From Planctomycetaceae bacterium (GTDB taxonomy: Bacteria > Planctomycetota > Planctomycetia > Pirellulales > Pirellulaceae): a stretch of 21,690 nucleotides of DNA. The DNA lies in assembly GCA_003506095.1 (NCBI GenBank), contig DNWZ01000839.1, forward strand, positions 1-21,690, read 5' to 3'. The position numbers and the translations under genes were made by a program. The notes under the pieces were generated by a model. It was given only the letters and a program-made list of their open reading frames with translations, was not told the origin of the DNA and searched no databases. Below are positions 15,264 to 21,690 of this stretch, piece by piece (positions within the stretch are counted from its first letter, which is position 1; each line of letters opens with the position of its first letter).

Positions 15264-17729
15264 TTATCGTTCACTGGTGCTATACAGTGGCGAGGCTTCA
15301 CCGTGCTGGTCGATTTGCCATGGCAGCCACACGAGGACCAGCGGCTCGATCTTGATGTCGCTTTTGCGAGGCGGAATTTCGGTGGCTTCGATTTGGATTT
15401 TATGAACGTCGTATTTTCTTGCCAGTTCATCGATTTCTAATTTGATCGATGTTTGCAGGTCTTCTAGATCGAGGCTCAGTTGCCGCATCGCTTCTTCGGC
15501 GCGGTCCGCATCGGCTTTTTTCTTGGCGGTTTGAGTTGCACCCCGGATGATCGCATCGGTCTTATTGGATGATCGCGATTTGGTCTTGTTACCAAAGAAT
15601 GCGCCCAGCACAGATGTCCCAAGCGTGATGACGGAAGAGACGGATGCTTGATTGAGTTCGGAACGTTGGCGATCGAGTCGCTCTGCGGCAGCACGAATTG
15701 ATTTTTCGAGCGTTTGAGCTTTGGAAGCGTACTTGGCCCGAATTTTTTCGGTCTCGCGATCCCGGAGCTCACGTACGTCTTGCGTGAAGTGAATTCTGGC
15801 TTCGCCTTCGGACAGTCCCACCGGGGCGAACTTGCCAAGCTCAGGAGCCCGGTAAATCGTCAGCGAGTGATGACGATAGAGATAGTCTTTAAACTGCGTT
15901 GTAAGTTTTTTGAAGTTGGATGCGGAGGCGAGTTCGTTTGGCAATTCGGAAAACTCAAACTCGGAATCGGACTCACTGGCAACATCCAATGCACTGTCGA
16001 CTTCAACGGCCGATTCCCACGCATCCCTGGGAACGCCTCTTTCGCATGGCATCAAGCATTGATAATCGAGCCATTGATCGATGCCGGCGGCCGCGCGAAT
16101 GTAATGCAACGACCCTGTACCCAGGACGGATGGTCGATAAAGCAATTTCGAATTGGCATGAGGACGCCGAAAGGGCGACGCAAACTTTTCGGTGATTCCG
16201 GCGGGAACAACTGGTCGGCTGGGTATCCCGATCGGCTTAGGCGAAGGCGTGTCGCGGTCCGACGATTCGGACGATTGAGACGCTGCCGCTTTTCGACCTG
16301 CCATCAATTGGCTGATTTGGCCGCGTGCCAGCGGACCGGCAAGAAAGGAAAGCGCCCAACGAGACTGGAACAACGTTGGGCCGTCGTCATGAACGTTGTT
16401 CATCAGGAACACGCGATTGCCGAGCGCCGATAGCAGCGTTTCCATGCTGCGGCGGTCGAATGCCGATCCGTTTTGGACGGATGCACCTTCAAGGCCATCG
16501 AGCACACGTGCCTTATCGCGATCGGTTTGCAACCTGCCGATAAACCAAGTGCCAATGTTGGACAGCCCCTTATAGTCCAGGTCCATCGGATTTTGAGTTG
16601 CCAGGGTAATGCCGAGTCCGAATGCTCGGGCTTGTTTTAGCAGCGTAAGCATCGGCGGCTTGCAAGGCGGATTGCTGACGGGCGGAAAATAGCCGGCAAC
16701 TTCATCCATATAAAACAACGCACGCAGCGAACTGGTGCCGCTTTGGGTTCGCATCCATGCAAGCAATTCATTGAGCAGGATCGTAAGAAAAAACATCCGT
16801 TCGGTGTCTGTCAGATGTGCAATCGACAGAATGCTAATGCGTGGTTTTCCTTCGGGCGTGTAAAGCAATCGTTTGATCGAAAGCGAATCACCTTCTAACC
16901 AAGTTGAGAATGCTGGTGAAGCGAGCAGGTTGTTCAATTGCATTGCGATTCGGGCACGCTCTGCGGGCGGCATGAATGAATCGAGGTCGAGAACCCCAAC
17001 ACGCTTGATTGGCGGTCGTTGAATCAGACCGATCAGGTCAGCCACGGAGACATTGCGGCCTTGTCGCCAGCAGTGGTCCAGGATGGATGAGATCAAGATG
17101 TGTTCGGGTGACAGCAGCGGGTCGGCTTGAATGCCCATCAAAGTCAGCAGACCCGAGGCCGCTCCCGTGATCCGTTCACGCATAACATCAGGGTCATCAA
17201 GCAACTCCGCCGGCGGTGCGTCGAAACTGCGTAAGACCGTCAGCGGCAATCCAGCGTTGCTGCCGGGTGTGTAGATCGCGATGTCTGCACTATCACGAAA
17301 ACGGGCGATACGATCGGGCGTCTGCCCCCAAGATGCGAGCCCGCTGCGCCATCGCTGGGCAGTGGTCGCGGCAAGTTCGTCCAGTGTGACTCCTTTACGC
17401 GATGCTTCGCCAGCCTCCAGCCAAGGCCGAAAATCTTCTGGCTTAAGGTCGGGAAAGGTCAGCAAAAGGTTTGCCAAATCGCCTTTGGGATCGACGCAGA
17501 TCACGGGTACGCCATCGATCGCCGCTTCTTCCAGCAGTGACAGGCACAATCCCGTTTTTCCGCTGCCGGTCATACCGACACACATCGCATGCGTGCAAAG
17601 GTCTTTTGCATCATACATGACCAAGTCGTCTTTCAGTTGCTGCTGTTGCAGATCGTATTGGCGACCAAGATAGAAAGACGCGAGCTTTTCGTATTGCTCA
17701 ACCGAAGGGATCGTCGAGGAGTCGGACAT
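15264..17729 (-). CDS. HerA/VirD4-like (DUF87-type) P-loop ATPase with C-terminal coiled coils
   Basis: The 821-residue protein starts at ATG 17729-17727 (MSDSSTIPSV); an in-frame TTG at 17753 is less likely. Walker A is GMTGSGKT at 52-59. PKGDLANLLLTFPDL (about 81-95) follows the second strand, and Walker B is ALFYMDEV at 337-344 (Asp342, Glu343). TLATQNP (375-381) is the sensor strand, and IGRLQTDRDKARVLDGL supplies candidate arginine fingers. These are features of RecA/FtsK-fold motors of the HerA/VirD4 group, which move DNA or protein. The linker at 478-525 is Ser/Pro-rich. The C-terminus has two charged coiled-coil segments (about 650-695 and 735-772) flanking a small-residue hydrophobic stretch (ITLGTSVLGAFFG, 701-713). 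There is no signal peptide. I do not see a NurA-type nuclease beside it, so a HerA-NurA repair role is not supported by context. Substrate unknown. Confidence 0.88.
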   Translation of the reverse strand: MSDSSTIPSVEQYEKLASFYLGRQYDLQQQQLKDDLVMYDAKDLCTHAMCVGMTGSGKTGLCLSLLEEAAIDGVPVICVDPKGDLANLLLTFPDLKPEDFRPWLEAGEASRKGVTLDELAATTAQRWRSGLASWGQTPDRIARFRDSADIAIYTPGSNAGLPLTVLRSFDAPPAELLDDPDVMRERITGAASGLLTLMGIQADPLLSPEHILISSILDHCWRQGRNVSVADLIGLIQRPPIKRVGVLDLDSFMPPAERARIAMQLNNLLASPAFSTWLEGDSLSIKRLLYTPEGKPRISILSIAHLTDTERMFFLTILLNELLAWMRTQSGTSSLRALFYMDEVAGYFPPVSNPPCKPPMLTLLKQARAFGLGITLATQNPMDLDYKGLSNIGTWFIGRLQTDRDKARVLDGLEGASVQNGSAFDRRSMETLLSALGNRVFLMNNVHDDGPTLFQSRWALSFLAGPLARGQISQLMAGRKAAASQSSESSDRDTPSPKPIGIPSRPVVPAGITEKFASPFRRPHANSKLLYRPSVLGTGSLHYIRAAAGIDQWLDYQCLMPCERGVPRDAWESAVEVDSALDVASESDSEFEFSELPNELASASNFKKLTTQFKDYLYRHHSLTIYRAPELGKFAPVGLSEGEARIHFTQDVRELRDRETEKIRAKYASKAQTLEKSIRAAAERLDRQRSELNQASVSSVITLGTSVLGAFFGNKTKSRSSNKTDAIIRGATQTAKKKADADRAEEAMRQLSLDLEDLQTSIKLEIDELARKYDVHKIQIEATEIPPRKSDIKIEPLVLVWLPWQIDQHGEASPLYSTSER

Positions 17730-17846
17730 GATGATGAGGCCTTTTCCACCCAAGCCTAGTGGATGAGTCGCTAAACGGAAAAACGTATATTACCCGATTC
17801 GCGACCGCTCGCACGGCGGGTATTGACAAACGGGCCCGCAAGACGC

Positions 17847-17889
17847 TGAAACGAAAACGGCCCACGTACCGAAGCGGTGCGTGGGCCGT
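17847..17889 (-). terminator. Intrinsic terminator of the metalloprotease gene
   Basis: Bases 17857-17870 (ACGGCCCACGTACC) pair with 17876-17889 (GGTGCGTGGGCCGT) over a five-base loop: a 14-pair GC-rich stem with one G-T wobble. Read on the minus strand, the stem is followed by TTTTCGTTTC (17856-17847). It lies 32 bases beyond the metalloprotease stop codon. Read on the plus strand there is no T tract, so it acts in one direction and insulates the downstream ATPase gene. Confidence 0.88.
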
Positions 17890-17920
17890 CGTTGATGAGC
17901 AAATCGCTTTGTCGCCGCAA

Positions 17921-20900
17921 TCAGTTCGCGGTTCGAGCCGGCTCTTCGCCGGACAGAATGATGATCTGGCCACCGCCGATCGCTTGCTGGCCACCGCCTA
18001 ACGTGTAGCTCGCTTGCAGAGCTTGCGTAATTCGCTGGAGCGATTCCGTTAGGTGAGCATTGGAGTAGACATCCATTTTTTCACCACAGGTTTCAAGCGA
18101 TTTTTCGATCTTCGCTTTCAGGTCTCGCAACTGCATCCGCGCCAGTGTTCCGATCGGCTTGTAGGCGGCAGTTCCGCTGGGGTCTTTGAGGACCAGGTCC
18201 ATCAGACGCTGTACATGCTCACGCTGCAGGTTGCGGCGAAGACTGCTGATCATCGGCTTGCGGTCATTGCGATCGACGGGGCACTCTTGTTCGAGTTCCG
18301 TCCAAGCTGCTGTGCTGATCGTGCTGAGCACTTCTGGCAACGTCAGTGTATCGACATCTGGCGACAAACGCAGCTCATTGTCCAGAACTCGACGCAGTGT
18401 TGTCGGGTTCATCAACAACGTAAGTGCCGACGCTTGAATACCGAGCACACGATCGTGGATTGGCCAAGTCGCTTCAGCACTCATGGCTGAATGAGCATTG
18501 CCGTCGAGCCATTTGTCGACCGACATTCTTTCGAGGATCAGCGGATTGAGCCCAAAGGATTCATCACGGAAAGTCTGATCAATCACGAATGCCAGCGCAT
18601 CTCGCTGCTGCTCTGCAGGCACCACTTCGACTGGCGGTCGGTTTCCCGGATCACCCTTCTTGTCGCGGTTGACGAATGCACCACCCACCCAGTTTGCCAT
18701 CATGCTGACACTTCGCATTTGAAGCGACAATGTCAATTCATAACCGCGACGCGCTCGCGACCAGCTTTGGCCATCTTTTACAAACTTTTCTAGCAAGCGT
18801 TCGCGATACAACTTGACGAGCTTCATTTGCTCTTTGGCGTAATCCAGCGGATTAGCACTGAAGTCATACCGTGTCGCCAGCGGATCTGGCCCGGCGGTGT
18901 CTTCATCGGTTGCATACTGCAATTCCCGCTCACTGCAACGCTTTAAGATTTCCGGCAAAGTCTTATCATCAAACGTGTAGCCGTATTCGATCGCCCAATA
19001 GTCATAGGGACCGATTCCGGTCATGCCATACTCGCCTTGCAGTTCACCAGCTTCGTAGCGGTAGTTGATTGGGGTGTAGTCCATCACCGATGCCGTGATG
19101 GTTTTCTTTCCCTTTACTTTATCGCTGTTAATGTCTGCCAGCGAATGCAAGCCAGACGCTTTGAAATTATGCCGCAAGCCAAGCGTATGGCCGACTTCGT
19201 GAGCGACCAAGTCAGCCAGCAGTGGACCGACGAACCATTCGGGAATGCCGTCTAGCATGTCAGGCGCGTCTGCTTTGGGTTCCTCTGCAGCATCCTTGGG
19301 CTTAACATCCGAAGCGACTTCTGGAGTGACGTCCTTCTTTGGCTCCTCTTTCTTGTCTTCTGCAGGCTTGTCCGCCGATGCTGTTTCTTCTTTCGCAGTC
19401 GGTGCAGCGCCTTCCTGCTTTTCTTTCTCTTCCTTTTTCTTCTTTGCTTTTTCTGCCTTTTCCTTTTCTTCCGCAGCAACTTCGTCGGCCAGCAACGCCA
19501 GCGCCCAGTTCATGCGAGCCAAAGCCAGGTCGAGTTGCAGGCCGCTTGCAGCCATGCAAAGCCCGTTTTTCTGACTGACGCGACCAAACAGACCGTCGAA
19601 CTCATCGTCACCCAGCAAGCTCGAATCCGCCTGAGCCATTCCATAGCCAGCCATTCGTTGTTGCGACTGGCGGGCATACTGATTACGAAGAAAACTCACA
19701 TCTTCGGCAGCGGCCAAACGGACGCGAGGGTCCCAATTCGGATTTTGGCCCAACCATGCCAGAGTCTCGGGAGCAATGCTTTCCATTGCCAACTTGGGCA
19801 TCAAATCGTTGTAGTTGAAATTGTAGTGGCGGATCCATCCGTCGGTCAAAATGATATCGGCATCAAGGATTTCGCCGGTTTCTGGGTGGACACGACTGGG
19901 GCCGATCGCAGTGCCAATGTCGTTGTTCAGCCAACGCACAAAGTTATAACGAACGTCTTCGGGGTCCTTTTCCATGTGGGCGCCGGTTTCGGCGTCTTGG
20001 TATTCGACTACGATCGCGTCGATCAACCCAACCTTCTCAAATGCCTTATTCCAATACTCAATGCCCGCTTTGACCCAGCGTCGATATCGGACCGGTGTGG
20101 TGTGTTCGACATAGAATCGAATCGGCTCTTTGGGCGGGCTGAGTTTGAGTTTCGGATCCCGCTTTTCCAGGTGCCACCGGTTGATGTAGCGGACGCGAGT
20201 GTCGTCGTCCTGATACTTGCTGAGATCTGAATAAGCAGTCGTAAAATAGCCGACTCGCTCGTCCGCAGCGCGTGGTTTGTAACCACCGGTCGCACTGGGG
20301 ACTTCGCTGAATGAATAGTGAATGGTCTGTAGACGCCCACCGGCACCAACGATCTCGAACGCCAGTTCGACATTGCCAGGAAACACTTTGGCCGATTTCA
20401 GCGAAACCAATTGCGGGTTGGTGATCCGAACGTCAGGCCCGAAAAACTTACTCGCATTGCTGATCAAAAGTTGATCCAGATCGATTACGGGGCCACCGGT
20501 GGGGCCCAGTGCCAAGATCGGCACATCCATCAAAACTTGGTCGGTAAACAACCGCTTAACCGAGGCCTTGGCTTCTGCCTCGCCTTCGGCACGGATTGTC
20601 AGGTTCGGTGCCAATACGGCAAGTCGGTTGTTGTACCGACGCCACTCGATAACCCAGTCGCCCGATTGCAGGCCGGCATAGCGGTCGCCGCTGCTGACCG
20701 TCAGTGCAATGAAGAAACGTTTGCCAACAAAGTTTTTCGGCAATTCGCCAAGCAGTTGCTCGTCCTTTTCGCGTTTCCAGACATTGAACAAACCTTTGGG
20801 GTTTTGCTGGTCTGACGAAGCGATTTGAACAAATCCCTTGCTGACATCAGCAAAAGCCGGAAAGTCCTCCTGAGCCTGGACGGTGGAACCGATCGACAGG

Positions 20901-20941
20901 ATCCCAGCGAGTACGAGTATCAGTGCGTTAAACGATTTCAT
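17921..20941 (-). CDS. Secreted zinc-dependent metalloprotease (DUF5117/DUF4953-type, metzincin-like)
   Basis: The 1006-residue protein begins at ATG 20941-20939 with a signal peptide (MKSFNALILVLAGILSIGST, likely cleavage after VQA). The N-terminal half has the DUF5117-type pattern (GYFTTAYSDL, RYINRWHLEK, RFYVEHTTPVRYRRWVKAGI, EYWNKAFEKVG). The active site HEVGHTLGLRH gives zinc ligands His581, His585 and His591 and catalytic Glu582, and MDYTP with Met620 fits a metzincin Met-turn. Just before the active site, about residues 488-562 form a highly charged Lys/Glu-rich, then Ala/Pro/Lys/Asp insert (EEKEKAEKAKKKKEEKEKQE). The C-terminal part is helical (DUF4953-like). The gene stands alone, ending in a strong terminator. 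It should be exported and act on proteins in the periplasm or outside the cell; its substrate is unknown. Confidence 0.93.
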   Translation of the reverse strand: MKSFNALILVLAGILSIGSTVQAQEDFPAFADVSKGFVQIASSDQQNPKGLFNVWKREKDEQLLGELPKNFVGKRFFIALTVSSGDRYAGLQSGDWVIEWRRYNNRLAVLAPNLTIRAEGEAEAKASVKRLFTDQVLMDVPILALGPTGGPVIDLDQLLISNASKFFGPDVRITNPQLVSLKSAKVFPGNVELAFEIVGAGGRLQTIHYSFSEVPSATGGYKPRAADERVGYFTTAYSDLSKYQDDDTRVRYINRWHLEKRDPKLKLSPPKEPIRFYVEHTTPVRYRRWVKAGIEYWNKAFEKVGLIDAIVVEYQDAETGAHMEKDPEDVRYNFVRWLNNDIGTAIGPSRVHPETGEILDADIILTDGWIRHYNFNYNDLMPKLAMESIAPETLAWLGQNPNWDPRVRLAAAEDVSFLRNQYARQSQQRMAGYGMAQADSSLLGDDEFDGLFGRVSQKNGLCMAASGLQLDLALARMNWALALLADEVAAEEKEKAEKAKKKKEEKEKQEGAAPTAKEETASADKPAEDKKEEPKKDVTPEVASDVKPKDAAEEPKADAPDMLDGIPEWFVGPLLADLVAHEVGHTLGLRHNFKASGLHSLADINSDKVKGKKTITASVMDYTPINYRYEAGELQGEYGMTGIGPYDYWAIEYGYTFDDKTLPEILKRCSERELQYATDEDTAGPDPLATRYDFSANPLDYAKEQMKLVKLYRERLLEKFVKDGQSWSRARRGYELTLSLQMRSVSMMANWVGGAFVNRDKKGDPGNRPPVEVVPAEQQRDALAFVIDQTFRDESFGLNPLILERMSVDKWLDGNAHSAMSAEATWPIHDRVLGIQASALTLLMNPTTLRRVLDNELRLSPDVDTLTLPEVLSTISTAAWTELEQECPVDRNDRKPMISSLRRNLQREHVQRLMDLVLKDPSGTAAYKPIGTLARMQLRDLKAKIEKSLETCGEKMDVYSNAHLTESLQRITQALQASYTLGGGQQAIGGGQIIILSGEEPARTAN

Positions 20942-21429
20942 TGGCGACTATCTTTGGGTTGAACAAATCATCTTGAGTGGTTCCGTCCTGAAAAACGCTC
21001 CGCGTGACTATTTCCTCGACGGCAAGCCAAACCGCTGGTGCGTAATGATCCGACTGCGAAATCACATCGGATAGGCGGAAACCCGTTGTGCTAGCGTAAG
21101 TCGACATTCGACATCTTGGCAGCGTTGTCTGGTGACTTCGTTACCTTGCACGGTTGCTACACTACGTTTTAAGCGATCTTTATCGATTCTGCGAGCAATT
21201 TTGTTCGAAGTTTGATGGACTTTACGGTAAAGGAACCGGGCCAGTTCGCATTGACGGGGTTAGACTTCGGGTTGACAATCTTGGTTTACGCCGCCCCTCA
21301 GGCCGCTGGGCAAAGTGGCTGGCCAGAAAACCAGCCGCCTCTGGGATGATCCCATTGGTTAAAAGTCGTTAAAATCGGCGACGAAAAAAGTTGCCTCCTA
21401 TCCAAATTTTCCAGCAAGAGCTAGCAATT
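20942..21429. other. 488-base non-coding gap between divergent metalloprotease and glyA genes
   Basis: I see no convincing gene here. Two short open frames (20883-21074, overlapping the metalloprotease start, and 21154-21372) lack family resemblance and a ribosome binding site. A sigma70-like promoter facing glyA lies at 21251-21279, leaving an untranslated leader of about 145 bases. That leader can form a small hairpin (GGCTGG with CCAGCC around 21320-21340) but shows no glycine, tetrahydrofolate or SAM riboswitch core that I can recognise. Confidence 0.55.
21251..21279 (+). promoter_or_regulatory. Candidate sigma70-type promoter for glyA
   Basis: TTGACG (21251-21256, 5 of 6 consensus bases) and GACAAT (21274-21279, 4 of 6) are separated by 17 bases and face glyA. 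A second perfect TTGACA overlaps the -10 (21273-21278) but has no matching downstream -10. The inferred start is near 21286, about 145 bases upstream of the glyA ATG. Support is by pattern only. Confidence 0.4.
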
Positions 21430-21690
21430 ATGACCTCCCTGCAGCAACAGGACCCGGCCATTTGGGACGCGATCAACGCCGAAGCCCGTCGACAACAAGA
21501 CGGGCTGGAGATGATCGCCAGCGAAAATTACACCAGCGTCGCGGTCATGCAGGCGGCCGGCAGTGTGCTGACCAACAAATATGCGGAAGGTTATCCCGGA
21601 AAACGATACTACGGCGGATGCGAGCACGTCGACGTGGTCGAAACGCTAGCGATCGAGCGGGCAAAGCAATTGTTCGGTGCCGAGGCGGCC
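21430..21690 (+). CDS. glyA: Serine hydroxymethyltransferase, 3'-truncated by the window edge
   Basis: From ATG 21430 an open frame runs to the last base, giving the first 87 residues of an enzyme that is usually about 415-430 residues long. It interconverts serine and glycine with tetrahydrofolate, using pyridoxal phosphate in the cytoplasm, and supplies one-carbon units. The match to the family is direct: EMIASENYTS (Ser31, equivalent to E. coli Ser35), LTNKYAEGYPGKRYYGGCEH (Tyr51, Glu53, Tyr60 and Tyr61, equivalent to E. coli Tyr55, Glu57, Tyr64 and Tyr65) and LAIERAKQLFGA. The PLP lysine lies beyond the window. A weak AAGAG lies nine bases upstream of the ATG. It is transcribed away from the metalloprotease gene. 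Confidence 0.97.
   Translation, partial: MTSLQQQDPAIWDAINAEARRQQDGLEMIASENYTSVAVMQAAGSVLTNKYAEGYPGKRYYGGCEHVDVVETLAIERAKQLFGAEAA

Noticed and set aside
15714..16433. 239-codon plus-strand open frame inside the P-loop ATPase gene
   Set aside because: Shadow of the ATPase coding region; no recognisable motif and Arg/Gly-rich antisense composition.
19535..20230. 231-codon plus-strand open frame inside the metalloprotease gene
   Set aside because: Antisense of a conserved DUF5117-type region; no independent support.
21154..21372. 72-codon plus-strand open frame upstream of glyA
   Set aside because: It overlaps the best promoter candidate for glyA, lacks a ribosome binding site and resembles no protein.
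21280..21429. Possible riboswitch in the glyA leader
   Set aside because: The leader has only a weak GGCTGG/CCAGCC hairpin; I could not match conserved cores of glycine, tetrahydrofolate or SAM riboswitches.
1..21690. CRISPR array, tRNA/rRNA genes, insertion sequences or phage genes
   Set aside because: No regularly spaced repeat array, no cloverleaf or ribosomal sequence, and no transposase or integrase frame was seen on either strand.

Overview
The window reads as chromosomal DNA of a planctomycete, probably of the Pirellulaceae (Rhodopirellula-like). This is an inference from gene style: weak or absent Shine-Dalgarno sequences, very large secreted TPR and low-complexity proteins, an ExbB/ExbD pair followed by a terpenoid-cyclase-fold protein instead of a classical TonB, a DUF5117/DUF4953-type metalloprotease, and moderate GC. 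I see no tRNA, rRNA, CRISPR array, insertion sequence or phage gene. The region looks like stable chromosome.

Layout. (1) 1-3168, plus: a large helical-repeat/TPR protein that may start before the window. (2) 3222-7113, minus, read right to left: two adjacent purine nucleoside phosphorylase paralogues joined by a TGATG stop/start overlap, then an exported thioredoxin-fold protein with a long helical front half, then a 165-residue protein I do not recognise. (3) 7114-7564: a promoter-bearing gap between divergent units. (4) 7565-15225, plus: a tight four-gene operon of an exported 1104-residue TPR protein, an ExbB/TolQ/MotA-type channel protein, an ExbD/TolR-type protein, and a 937-residue protein with three N-terminal membrane helices, a linker of about 480 residues and a C-terminal alpha/alpha-toroid domain. 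(5) 15264-17729, minus: a HerA/VirD4-like P-loop ATPase, convergent with the operon. (6) 17921-20941, minus: a secreted zinc metalloprotease with a strong intrinsic terminator. (7) 20942-21429: gap with a sigma70-like promoter, then the first 87 codons of glyA running off the right edge.

The most interesting unit is the 7565-15225 operon. The third membrane helix of its last protein carries Ser-x-x-x-His, the signature by which TonB and TolA engage their ExbBD/TolQR motors, and a long Pro/Ser/Ala-rich linker follows it. With the ExbB- and ExbD-type genes directly upstream and a CpoB/YbgF-like TPR giant at the front, this looks like a proton-motive-force-driven Ton/Tol-like machine. The usual TonB or TolA C-terminal domain is replaced by a prenyltransferase/terpenoid-cyclase-fold toroid. 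The proposal rests on sequence motifs and gene order only.

A second point is the phosphorylase pair. The downstream copy keeps the classical purine nucleoside phosphorylase residues (Ser, Asn and His at the human Ser33, Asn243 and His257 positions). The upstream copy has Thr, Asp and Val there, as in methylthioadenosine phosphorylase. The pair may therefore divide 6-oxopurine and 6-aminopurine (or 5'-deoxy) nucleoside salvage between them.
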